DNA from: Bacteroidaceae bacterium
GTDB lineage: Bacteria; Bacteroidota; Bacteroidia; Bacteroidales; Bacteroidaceae
Direction of reading: 5' to 3'
Assembly: GCA_017936265.1 (NCBI GenBank)
Contig: JAGBFX010000041.1
Span: 1 to 53,714 of the forward strand
Length of the DNA stretch: 53,714 bases
The notes under the pieces are model-generated. The model did no database searches. It saw only the letters and a list, made by a program, of their open reading frames with translations, and was not told the DNA's origin. The position numbers were made by a program, and so were the translations under genes. The stretch's first letter is position 1. The number at the start of each line of letters is the position of its first letter. This document shows positions 43,048 through 51,288 of this stretch, in pieces.

Positions 43048-46000
43048 ATGAAAAAGATTTATCTTATGCTCGTCTCTTTCCTGTGCATGGCATTCGCTGT
43101 ACAGGCTCAGACAACGACCGTGACCGATCTTTCACAGTTGAGCAATGACAAGGTGTACGCAATCCGCAGTGCACGTGCCTTCCTGATGTACAGTTCTGCA
43201 TCGGGCGTTTCCGGTCAGATCTGTTCAAGTACAGGTAAGGCCGTAGGTACTGTAACACAGGACCCCACTGACGTGAACCAGCAGTTCCGTATCGAGAACA
43301 ATAACGGCAGCTACTATCTCTACAGTATGGGTGCCGAGAAGTATGTCGATGCAAACGGTAACTATTCCGCTACTGCAACTTCTGCAATGACCATTACCAA
43401 TGTAGGCGGCAGCTATCCTTGGAAACTCCTTATCGGCGGCAACGGAATGAACTCTCAGGAACCGGGCCAGATGGATGCCGGTATAGTAGTCAACAGCTGG
43501 ACAACAACAGACCCGGGTAACTGCTACATGATTGAAGAGGTTGTTACCGGTCCAAAGGATTATACGGTGGATATCCTCGGTACAGAGGATGCTACTGCAG
43601 GTGTTGTTTATGAGGGTACTGAGTACAAGGACGGCGGCACATTCTCTACAGAGGCTGTCGTGAAGAAGTCGCACTTCACTGCAAATGCGGTTGAGGGCAA
43701 GATTGCCGTTGTTACACTTGACGGTACAACAGTGTATGTAAGCTACTTCGATGAAACCACAAAGTTCTATACAATTCAGAACGGTAAGGGCGGTTACGTA
43801 AGTGTTAACCCTACATACATGAGCGGTGGTTCATTGACATTGGCCAACAAGAACGCTCCAATGGACAACCAGGGTATCTGGGCGTTCGTAAAGAGCGGCA
43901 GCGATTACAAGGTATACAACTACTCGACAGGTCTTGCCAAGGTTCTCGGTATGACCGGTAGCGAGGCAAGTGCACGTGCAAAGATGGTTGCTCCGGATAA
44001 TACTACATATACAACAGAGTTTGACGGTACATTCAACTTCGGCAACGGTGAACCTTCGTACATCAAGTGGAAGGGTACATCAAGCCAGTACTGGAACGAC
44101 CGCGACAGTTTCCTTGCTCTTTGGAACAGCACTGGTGCAATCGGTGACACAGGCAGCAAGTTCTTCCTTACAGAGGTTGACTGCACACAGTTCCCCGACG
44201 AGTATTTCTACGAAGTATCTGATATCGAGGGTATCGCTGCATTCTCTCCAAAGAACCCCAATACATTGTGGTACAGAACATCGGCAGAGGCATCAGGCGT
44301 AAGCAACCCATGGATGGAGTATGCATTGCCACTCGGTAACGGCGAGCTTGGCTGTATGGTATTCGGCGGCGTTCACAACGAGGAACTCCAGTTCAACGAG
44401 AAGACTCTTTGGAGCGGCCCTGCAAATACTGTAGGTGCAGGTGGCGGTAACCGTACATTCATGAACTTCGGTTCGCTTATCATCCAGAACAATGACAAGG
44501 CTATCTGGGACGGTGTTACCGATTATGTACGCTACCTCGACATTGAGGAGGGTATCGCAGGCGTCGAGTTCAAGAACGCTAACGGTACAAAGCAGGTACG
44601 CAAGTTCTTCAGTTCAGCTCCCGACCAGACTATCGTCGGTCACTACACTGTAGAGGGCGATGAGACCTTGAACCTCACATTCCGTCTCCAGCCTGGTACA
44701 GGCATCGGTGCAAGTGCTGTTACATATACCGACGGTATGGCTGAGTTTACCGGCGCAATGACTTCTGTAAACTATGCTGCACGTATGCACGTTGTTGCAA
44801 ACGAGGGTGCTGTAATCACAAGCACAGCCAGCGGTATCACAGTAAGTGGTGCTACTGAGGTTACATTCTTCCTCAAGGGCGCTACAAACTTCAACGGCGA
44901 TATGGAGGTTCTCAACAACTACTTCACAAGCGAGACTCCTGCTGACGTGAACGCTCGCGTTAAGGGCGAAATCGAGGCTGCTGCAGCAAAGGAATATGCT
45001 ACACTCGAGGCTGACCATGTTGCCGACTTCACTGCAATTACAAAGCGCATGACATTCGACCTCGGTCTTGCAACTCCTACAGTTGATACAAAGACTTTGA
45101 TCGACAACTACTTCCCGAACAACAGCGCTGCCAACAGCACAGCAAACGACCATCTGTTCCTTGAGCAGCTCTACTTCCACTATGGACGTTACCTCGCTAT
45201 CAGCTCTAACCGCAAGCCTATTGCTGCTCCAAACAACCTCCAGGGTATCTGGAATGACAAGGGTGCCGATTCTCCATGGAACTCTGATATCCACACCAAC
45301 ATCAATATCCAGATGAACTACTGGCCAACAGAGATCACTAACCTCAGCGACCTCCACAAGCCATACGTGAACTTCATCATCCGTGGCGCACAGAGCGACG
45401 GTTGGAAGAAGGTCGGTCAGCAGTACAATGACGGTTATGGCTGGAGTGTATTGACAGAGTCTTCTCTCTACAACAGTATGAGTACATGGGGCAGCAACTA
45501 TCTTGTTGCCAACGTATGGTACACAAGCCACCTCTGGACACACTACCGCTACACTCAGGACAAGGAGTTCCTGAAGAAGGCATTCCCTGTAATGTGGAGC
45601 TGTGCCGAGTTCTGGTTCCACCGCCTCATTGAGGACCGTAAGGTCAATGACGGTACATTCGTTGCTCCTAATGAGTTCAGTGCCGAGCAGCACGGAAACG
45701 AGAGCGAGGACGGTACTGCACACGCACAGCAGATGATAAGCTATCTGTTCCAGAACCTTACCGATGCTATCGAGATTCTCGGTGTAGAGAATACAGGTCT
45801 TTCACAGGCCGATGTTGAGAAACTTGCCCTCTATCTTGAGAAGACCGACAAGGGTCTCCACACCGAGGTTTACGACGGTGGTTGGGGTAATCCTTTCAAC
45901 GGTGTGAAGAGTGGCGAGCTCCTGCTCCGCGAGTGGAAGTACTCTCCTTATAGCGTAGGTGAGAGAGGCCACCGTCATATTTCACACTTGATGGCTCTGT

Positions 46001-46752
46001 TCCCAATGGACCAGATTACTCCCGAGAGCGAGTACTTTGTTCCTGCTGTCAACGCTTTGAAGCACCGTGGCGATGCCGCTACAGGTTGGTCAATGGGTTG
46101 GAAGGTTAACCTTTGGGCACGTGCTCAGGACGGTGACCATGCCCACATCATAATCAAGAACGCCCTCAAGCACTCTACAACATACGGCACAGACCAGAGT
46201 CAGGGCGGTATCTACTACAACCTCTTCGATAGCCATGCTCCGTTCCAGATTGACGGTAACTTCGGCGTTTGCTCTGGTATGGCAGAAATGCTTCTGCAGA
46301 GTGCTCACGGTTATGTGAACATTCTTCCTGCACTCCCCGCAGTTTGGGAGAAGGGCGGTACCGTTACAGGTATGAAGGCAATGGGTAACTTCACCGTTGA
46401 TTTCAACTGGACAGAGGGCAAGTGCCAGAAGGCTACTATCACAAGCAATGCAGGTGCTGAGCTCAAGGTACGTTGCACACGCGGTGCTATGGAGCTTGCC
46501 AAGGCTATGATAAAGGTCAATGGTGCCGAGGTTAAGGTTACTGTTGACGAGAACGGTATTGCAACAATTCCTTGTGTTAAGGACGATGTTGTTGAGATTG
46601 ATTTTACAACAGAGACTGGTATCGATCATGTTGTTGCCGGTGACGCACATAACGGCAATGCGGCTGTATATGACCTCAATGGCCGTCGCGTGGACGAGGC
46701 TCTTACCGGCAGAATCTACATCCAGGACGGCAAGAAGTCATTCGTAAAGTAA
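43048..46752 (+). CDS. GH95-family secreted glycosidase (alpha-L-fucosidase type) with N-terminal lectin-like region and sorting tail
   Basis: Product is 1234 residues from the ATG at 43048; a TTG two codons upstream is less likely. Signal peptide 1-20 (ends VQAQ). Residues 25-400 hold lectin-like repeats (QQFRIENNNGSYYLYSMGAE), an extension over the usual 750-800-residue enzyme. The catalytic part begins PWMEYALPLGNGELGCMVFG. Asparagines are in WNSDIHTNINIQMNYWP, an acidic candidate in PNEFSAEQHG, and the base helper in QIDGNFG. GH95 enzymes remove alpha-1,2-L-fucose or L-galactose. The end YDLNGRRVDEALTGRIYIQD is a surface-sorting tail. Confidence 0.93.
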   Translation: MKKIYLMLVSFLCMAFAVQAQTTTVTDLSQLSNDKVYAIRSARAFLMYSSASGVSGQICSSTGKAVGTVTQDPTDVNQQFRIENNNGSYYLYSMGAEKYVDANGNYSATATSAMTITNVGGSYPWKLLIGGNGMNSQEPGQMDAGIVVNSWTTTDPGNCYMIEEVVTGPKDYTVDILGTEDATAGVVYEGTEYKDGGTFSTEAVVKKSHFTANAVEGKIAVVTLDGTTVYVSYFDETTKFYTIQNGKGGYVSVNPTYMSGGSLTLANKNAPMDNQGIWAFVKSGSDYKVYNYSTGLAKVLGMTGSEASARAKMVAPDNTTYTTEFDGTFNFGNGEPSYIKWKGTSSQYWNDRDSFLALWNSTGAIGDTGSKFFLTEVDCTQFPDEYFYEVSDIEGIAAFSPKNPNTLWYRTSAEASGVSNPWMEYALPLGNGELGCMVFGGVHNEELQFNEKTLWSGPANTVGAGGGNRTFMNFGSLIIQNNDKAIWDGVTDYVRYLDIEEGIAGVEFKNANGTKQVRKFFSSAPDQTIVGHYTVEGDETLNLTFRLQPGTGIGASAVTYTDGMAEFTGAMTSVNYAARMHVVANEGAVITSTASGITVSGATEVTFFLKGATNFNGDMEVLNNYFTSETPADVNARVKGEIEAAAAKEYATLEADHVADFTAITKRMTFDLGLATPTVDTKTLIDNYFPNNSAANSTANDHLFLEQLYFHYGRYLAISSNRKPIAAPNNLQGIWNDKGADSPWNSDIHTNINIQMNYWPTEITNLSDLHKPYVNFIIRGAQSDGWKKVGQQYNDGYGWSVLTESSLYNSMSTWGSNYLVANVWYTSHLWTHYRYTQDKEFLKKAFPVMWSCAEFWFHRLIEDRKVNDGTFVAPNEFSAEQHGNESEDGTAHAQQMISYLFQNLTDAIEILGVENTGLSQADVEKLALYLEKTDKGLHTEVYDGGWGNPFNGVKSGELLLREWKYSPYSVGERGHRHISHLMALFPMDQITPESEYFVPAVNALKHRGDAATGWSMGWKVNLWARAQDGDHAHIIIKNALKHSTTYGTDQSQGGIYYNLFDSHAPFQIDGNFGVCSGMAEMLLQSAHGYVNILPALPAVWEKGGTVTGMKAMGNFTVDFNWTEGKCQKATITSNAGAELKVRCTRGAMELAKAMIKVNGAEVKVTVDENGIATIPCVKDDVVEIDFTTETGIDHVVAGDAHNGNAAVYDLNGRRVDEALTGRIYIQDGKKSFVK

Positions 46753-46764
46753 TTCTTATTTGAC

Positions 46765-46810
46765 ATTCCAATAAAAAATGCTCCCCTCGGGGAGCATTTT
46801 TTATTGGAAT
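46765..46810. terminator. Bidirectional terminator between GH95 and ABC-F genes
   Basis: 22-bp perfect arms (46765-46786 and 46789-46810), spacer TC, core GCTCCCC/GGGGAGC flanked by A6/T6. It lies 13 bp after the GH95 stop and 10 bp before the end of the convergent ABC-F gene. Confidence 0.92.
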
Positions 46811-46819
46811 AATATATTC

Positions 46820-48454
46820 TTATTTCCTTTCGAGTTCCTGAAGTTCCTCCATCTTTTTGTTAGCGAGGAACTCATATACTCCACACAGGTGCTCGCGTAC
46901 CTTGCCGTGACCGAACTCATATACCTTTGTCACAAGGCCGTCAAGGAAGTCGCGGTCGTGGCTCACGCACACGAGTGTGCCGTCAAAGTCCTGCAGCGCC
47001 TGCTTGAGGATATCCTTTGTCTTGAGGTCGAGGTGGTTGGTGGGCTCATCGAGGATTAGCAGGTTTACAGGCTCGAGCAGCAGTTTCATCAGTGCCAGAC
47101 GTGTGCGCTCGCCTCCCGACAGGACCTTGACCTTCTTTGCGCTTGCCTCTCCGCCGAACATGAACGCACCCAGAAGGTCGCGTATCTTGTTGCGTATCTC
47201 GCCTTTGGCGACATCATCTATTGTCTGGAACACAGTCAGCTCCTCATCGAGCAGCGATGCCTGGTTCTGTGCAAAGTAGCCTATCTGCACGTTGTGTCCC
47301 AATTGCAGGCTGCCTTCGTGCTCAAGCTCCTTCATTATACACTTGACAAGCGTTGACTTGCCCTCACCGTTGCGCCCCACAAAAGCAACCTTGTCGCCGC
47401 GCTCAATGGTAAGAGTGGCTCCCGAGAATATCTGTTTGCCGTCGAAGGCCTTTCCTACGCCTTCCATAATCACGGGGTACTGTCCCGAGCGTGGCGACGG
47501 CGGGAACTTAAGACGCAGTGCCGATGTGTCCTCCTCATCGACCTCGATTATCTCCAGTTTCTCGAGCATCTTCACGCGGCTCTGTACCTGCAGTGTCTTT
47601 GAGTATGTGCCCTTGAAACGCTCGATGAAGTCCTTTGTCTCCTGAATCATCTTCTGCTGCTCTTCCCACTGCTTCATCTGCTGCTGACGGCGCTCGGCAC
47701 GCAGTACCAGGTACTGCGAGTAGTTGACCTTGTAGTCGTATATGCGGCCCATGGTTACCTCAATGGTGCGGGTGGTGATGTTGTCCACGAACTTGCGGTC
47801 GTGGCTTATGACAACAACTGCCTTGCCGTTGTTTATGAGAAACTCCTCGAGCCAGCCGATGGACTCAATGTCAAGGTGGTTCGTAGGCTCATCGAGCAAC
47901 AGTACGTCGGGGTTGCGCAGCAGCATCTTGGCAAGCTCTATTCTCATGCGCCATCCGCCACTGAACTCGCTTGTCTGGCGGTTGAAGTCGCTGCGCTCAA
48001 AGCCGAGTCCAAGGAGGGTCTTCTCGACATCCTCCTCGAAATGGGTCATGTCAATGGCATAGAACTTCTCACTCTTGGTAGCAACCTCTTCGATGAGCGC
48101 CATGTATTCATCGCTCTCGTAGTCGGTGCGTGTCGCAAGTTCGTTGTTCATGCGGTCGAGTTCGGCCTCCATCTCATACAGATGCGCGAAGGCCTGTGAT
48201 GCCTCCTCGAAGACCGTGCGCCCGTCCTCGGTCATCAGGTGCTGCGGCAGGTAGGCGATGACGGTCTCCTTGGGCGCCGATACGGTGCCTCGTGTTGCGC
48301 CTCGTACACCTGCAAGAATCTTCAGAAGGGTGCTCTTGCCTGCACCGTTCTTGCCCATGAGTGCAATGCGGTCCTTGTCGTTAATCACAAACGAGACATC
48401 GCTGAATAGCGTTGTCCCTCCAAACTCAACTGTCAATCCGTCTACCGATACCAT
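46820..48454 (-). CDS. ABC-F family ATPase
   Basis: Product is 544 residues with two ABC domains in tandem and no membrane segments. Walker A motifs are GKNGAGKSTL (about 34-43) and GRNGEGKSTL (about 361-370); signatures are SGGWRMRIE and LSGGERTRLA; Walker B motifs are VLLLDEPTNH and LLILDEPTNH. The linker of about 80 residues between domains is charged, as in EttA/YbiT-type factors. Such proteins act on ribosomes, easing stalled translation or protecting from antibiotics. Which subfamily cannot be settled by eye. Confidence 0.94.
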   Translation of the reverse strand: MVSVDGLTVEFGGTTLFSDVSFVINDKDRIALMGKNGAGKSTLLKILAGVRGATRGTVSAPKETVIAYLPQHLMTEDGRTVFEEASQAFAHLYEMEAELDRMNNELATRTDYESDEYMALIEEVATKSEKFYAIDMTHFEEDVEKTLLGLGFERSDFNRQTSEFSGGWRMRIELAKMLLRNPDVLLLDEPTNHLDIESIGWLEEFLINNGKAVVVISHDRKFVDNITTRTIEVTMGRIYDYKVNYSQYLVLRAERRQQQMKQWEEQQKMIQETKDFIERFKGTYSKTLQVQSRVKMLEKLEIIEVDEEDTSALRLKFPPSPRSGQYPVIMEGVGKAFDGKQIFSGATLTIERGDKVAFVGRNGEGKSTLVKCIMKELEHEGSLQLGHNVQIGYFAQNQASLLDEELTVFQTIDDVAKGEIRNKIRDLLGAFMFGGEASAKKVKVLSGGERTRLALMKLLLEPVNLLILDEPTNHLDLKTKDILKQALQDFDGTLVCVSHDRDFLDGLVTKVYEFGHGKVREHLCGVYEFLANKKMEELQELERK

Positions 48455-48499
48455 GTGTTAGATTTTGAATTATTAAAGCCTCTCTTAATAAAAGTTCTG

Positions 48500-48507
48500 C
48501 GAAGATA
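48500..48507 (-). promoter_or_regulatory. Putative -7 box of the ABC-F gene
   Basis: TATCTTCG on the minus strand, 46 bp before the ATG at 48454. No convincing -33 element. Confidence 0.45.
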
Positions 48508-48548
48508 GACAAATTGAGGGGATTAAACCGCATTATTCCTTCAGATTG

Positions 48549-48579
48549 TTTGGCGGTTAGAATTTTTGCATTACTTTCG
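48549..48579 (+). promoter_or_regulatory. Promoter of the 48705 gene
   Basis: TTTG at 48549-48552, exactly 19 nt, TACTTTCG at 48572-48579 (one mismatch to TAnnTTTG). The predicted leader is about 120 nt. Confidence 0.6.
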
Positions 48580-48704
48580 CGGCTGATGCGCAGGCATTCT
48601 CATGTGCTGCGCTGTCATTCCGATAAAAACCTTTTCTAAGATTCACTCCGGTGCCGTGGGGCAGGGGTGGATTGTTTTTTGTCTAACCGTCAAAAGGTTC
48701 TATT

Positions 48705-49085
48705 ATGGAAAAGGTTTCCTATTTCGAGTGTATTGCCCGCTGCGATGCAGGCGGGAAGTTGCAAATGAGTGCCGGCATGACCGATGCCGTCATACGTGGC
48801 CGTCAGGATTATATCTATGAGCTTGACGGCGCGGCACGTTATCGCGAACAGCTCTCTTTGGGCGCTTTCTGCGAGGAACTCTGCCGTGACCGTGAGGCCA
48901 TGGATGCCTATATGCTTGTCGTTGACAATGTTATGATTGACAAACACTTGCGGCTGGCTAATGGCGGGCGCCGACGTCTGTACATGCAGGCTGCCGAGGG
49001 GCTCATGCGTTTGTGCTGCAGCGCCGATGATGTTGTCTGGGAGATATGTACCCAGGTATGCGACCGCTGGCGCGATGAGTTCTGA
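48705..49085 (+). CDS. Uncharacterised 126-residue protein
   Basis: I do not recognise this product. It is soluble, without signal peptide or membrane segment, rich in Arg, Asp and Cys (six cysteines: ECIARCD, FCEELC, LCCSA, ICTQVCDRW), and predicted mostly helical. Cysteine spacing is not a known metal motif. It has a good promoter and ends in a shared palindromic terminator, which supports expression. It is isolated from its neighbours. Confidence 0.7.
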   Translation: MEKVSYFECIARCDAGGKLQMSAGMTDAVIRGRQDYIYELDGAARYREQLSLGAFCEELCRDREAMDAYMLVVDNVMIDKHLRLANGGRRRLYMQAAEGLMRLCCSADDVVWEICTQVCDRWRDEF

Positions 49086-49125
49086 GAGCAGTGCTGTGTG
49101 TGGTAGTCACACAGCCTGTTTATAT

Positions 49126-49159
49126 ATAGCAAAAGCGGCGCATGCGCCGCTTTTGCTAT
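49126..49159. terminator. 34-bp perfect palindrome, bidirectional terminator
   Basis: The 17-bp arms 49126-49142 and 49143-49159 are exactly complementary; core GCGGCGCATGCGCCGC with AAAA/TTTT flanks. It serves the convergent genes ending at 49085 (plus) and 49168 (minus). The outer ATAGCAAAAG repeats that of the upp/GH130 terminator. Confidence 0.9.
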
Positions 49160-49167
49160 GTGTGGGT

Positions 49168-49422
49168 CTATTCCTCTGCCGGGGGAGCATCGGGTATCGT
49201 GTTCTCCTCTATGACTCTCAGCGCTTCTGCTTCATACTCCTCTGTAACAATTACATAGACATCGCCTATGTTGGGAGCATACTGCGAAATTACTGCCCCT
49301 ACAGTCTCGTCCTGAATCATACATGGAACCGCATTGGCATCAAGCAGTCCCTTTACCAGCTGTGCCTGCCATACATTGCCTGCAAAGACCTGCACCAGCC
49401 TCTCTTCGTTAGCTCCGTTCAT
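49168..49422 (-). CDS. DUF2007-type small protein
   Basis: Product is 84 residues from the ATG at 49422. It has ERLVQVFAGNVWQAQLVKGLLDANAVPCMIQDE and later GDVYVIVTEEYEAEALRVIEE, the ferredoxin-like DUF2007 fold (a putative signal-transducing family). The start is set by an exact AGGAGG just 6 nt upstream, a Shine-Dalgarno unusual in this phylum; an upstream ATG at 49452 would place it inside the coding frame. The C-terminus is acidic and Pro-rich. Monocistronic. Confidence 0.85.
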   Translation of the reverse strand: MNGANEERLVQVFAGNVWQAQLVKGLLDANAVPCMIQDETVGAVISQYAPNIGDVYVIVTEEYEAEALRVIEENTIPDAPPAEE

Positions 49423-49591
49423 GATTACCTCCTTCTTTAGTTGATTAAACAATGTATATTGTCCCTTTGTTGGGGGTATAGACTCATGCTTCTGTGGCGA
49501 ATTTACCTATTCGGGAAATAAAATCAAACAGTATGACAGGATTTTAATTATTAAAATTCCTTAAAAACACTGATGGTTCACTCATATTATA

Positions 49592-49599
49592 TATCTTTG
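49592..49599 (+). promoter_or_regulatory. Putative -7 box of frr-rsgA
   Basis: TATCTTTG at 49592-49599, 86 bp before the frr start. No good -33 TTTG. The leader would include TTTTAGAAATTTAAACAGC, a motif also seen before 14961. Confidence 0.5.
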
Positions 49600-49684
49600 A
49601 ACTAACCTCGGAAAACAGCAGAACCGCAGTTTTCAATACAAGAATATTTTTTAGAAATTTAAACAGCTTCTTAAAATTTTGATT

Positions 49685-50245
49685 ATGATAGATGTAAAAG
49701 CATGCCTTAATGAGGCTGAAGAGATGATGCAGATGAGCATCATGCACCTTGAGGATGAGTATTCCCACATTCGTGCCGGTAAGGCAAATGTACACCTTCT
49801 TGACTGTGTGAGGGTAAGTTCATACGGTTCGGAGATGCCCTTGAACAATGTTGCCACAATAACGACCCCCGACCTGCGCACTATCGCAATCAAGCCTTGG
49901 GACAAGAATATGATTGCTCCCATCGAGAAGGCTATCATCGACTCTCCGGTAGGCATCATGCCTACAAACAACGGCGAGGTCATCATCATTGCCATTCCGC
50001 CATTGACAGGAGAGCGCCGTCAGGCACTCGTGAAGCAGTGTTCTCATGAGCTCGAGACAGCAAAAATCAGTATCCGCAACGCCCGTCGCGACGGCATCGA
50101 TACAATGAAGAAGTCTGTAAAGGAGGGTACTCCCGAGGACGTTGCAAAGGATGGCGAGGAGAGTCTGCAGAAACTTCATGACAAGTATATCAAGAAGGCT
50201 GAGGAGATTTTTGCAGCCAAGGAGAAAGAAATCATGACCGTATAA
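49685..50245 (+). CDS. frr: Ribosome recycling factor
   Basis: Product is 186 residues from the ATG at 49685; a TTG two codons earlier is unlikely. The sequence EDEYSHIRAGKANVHLLD...VSSYGSEMPLNNVATI is typical, as are the long helices at both ends. RRF with EF-G splits the post-termination ribosome. It is 13 bp ahead of rsgA, so the pair is probably one transcript, joining two ribosome-subunit factors. Confidence 0.97.
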   Translation: MIDVKACLNEAEEMMQMSIMHLEDEYSHIRAGKANVHLLDCVRVSSYGSEMPLNNVATITTPDLRTIAIKPWDKNMIAPIEKAIIDSPVGIMPTNNGEVIIIAIPPLTGERRQALVKQCSHELETAKISIRNARRDGIDTMKKSVKEGTPEDVAKDGEESLQKLHDKYIKKAEEIFAAKEKEIMTV

Positions 50246-50258
50246 CTCCAGACAAAGA

Positions 50259-51191
50259 GTGCAGGGTACAGTAGTAAAGAGTTCGGGCAGTGTCTATGGC
50301 GTCCGCGCCATGGACGGTTCGCTCATTGAGTGCAGGGTAAAGGGCAACTTCCGTCTCAAGGGAATAAGGAGCACCAATCCGATTGCTGTGGGCGACCATG
50401 TGAAGTATGATGTGCGTGAGGATGGTACAGCATATATCGTGGAGATTCTTGAGCGCAAGAATTATATCGTGCGCAAGGCGTCGAACCTCTCGAAGCAGTC
50501 GCATATCCTTGCCGCCAACCTCGACCTCTGCTTCCTTATTGTGACCATAAGCCATCCTGCAACGGCAACAACCTTCATCGACCGGTTTCTTGCTGCTGCC
50601 GAGGCCTATCGTGTCCCGGTGGTGCTTGTGTTCAACAAGATTGATATCTACGACAGCTCAGAGCGCGAGGAGCTTGAGTATCTTACGGCGCTCTACAGCA
50701 GCATAGGCTACCGCTGCTTGCATACCAGTGCCACCGATAACGTTGGCATTGATGCGCTCAAGGAGATGATGCGTGGCAAAGTGTCGCTGCTTGCGGGTAA
50801 CTCGGGTGTGGGCAAGTCAAGCCTCGTGAATGCCATTTCTCCCGAGATTGCAGCACGCGTGGGCGAGATATCAAGGACGCACGACACAGGCATGCACACT
50901 ACCACATATACCGAGATGTTCGAGTTCATGCCGCAGAGCTTTATCGTTGACACTCCGGGTGTGAAGGGATTCGGTACCTATGACATGGAGGTGGAGGAAA
51001 TCTCGCACTATTTCGTGGAGTTCTTTGAACTCTCCAAAGATTGCCGTTACGGAAACTGTACGCATACACACGAACCCGGCTGTGCTGTGCTCGAGGCGCT
51101 TGAGAACGGCCGTCTGGCACCGTCGCGCTACCAGTCCTATCTGAGCATGCTCGAGGATAAGGATGAGGGCAAATACAGGGCTTCAGAATAA
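50259..51191 (+). CDS. rsgA: Ribosome small-subunit-dependent GTPase A
   Basis: Product is 310 residues starting at GTG (50259), the only start after the in-frame stop at 50235. Order is OB-fold, then a circularly permuted GTPase: VFNKIDIYD (G4), then GNSGVGKSSL (G1, about residues 182-191) and DTPGVKGFG (G3), then a zinc-binding end with CRYGNCTHTHEPGC. It checks 30S maturation. It is followed by a hairpin terminator at 51211-51253. Confidence 0.96.
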   Translation: MQGTVVKSSGSVYGVRAMDGSLIECRVKGNFRLKGIRSTNPIAVGDHVKYDVREDGTAYIVEILERKNYIVRKASNLSKQSHILAANLDLCFLIVTISHPATATTFIDRFLAAAEAYRVPVVLVFNKIDIYDSSEREELEYLTALYSSIGYRCLHTSATDNVGIDALKEMMRGKVSLLAGNSGVGKSSLVNAISPEIAARVGEISRTHDTGMHTTTYTEMFEFMPQSFIVDTPGVKGFGTYDMEVEEISHYFVEFFELSKDCRYGNCTHTHEPGCAVLEALENGRLAPSRYQSYLSMLEDKDEGKYRASE

Positions 51192-51210
51192 TGAAGATGA
51201 ATAAAAAGTA

Positions 51211-51253
51211 ACATGAACCCCGAAAGTTTTTTTATAACTTTCGGGGTTCATGT
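51211..51253. terminator. Bidirectional terminator between rsgA and the glycosyltransferase genes
   Basis: 18-bp perfect arms (51211-51228, 51236-51253), core AACCCCGAAAG, 7-nt loop. It lies 20 bp after rsgA and 36 bp before the end of the convergent transferase gene. Confidence 0.85.
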
Positions 51254-51288
51254 CATTCTCTTTGGGTAACCCTAAATATTTTTTACAC

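Noticed and set aside
44614-45723. 369-residue frame antisense to GH95
   Set aside because: It is Cys/Val/Thr-rich, mirrors the sense codons, and has no recognisable domain.
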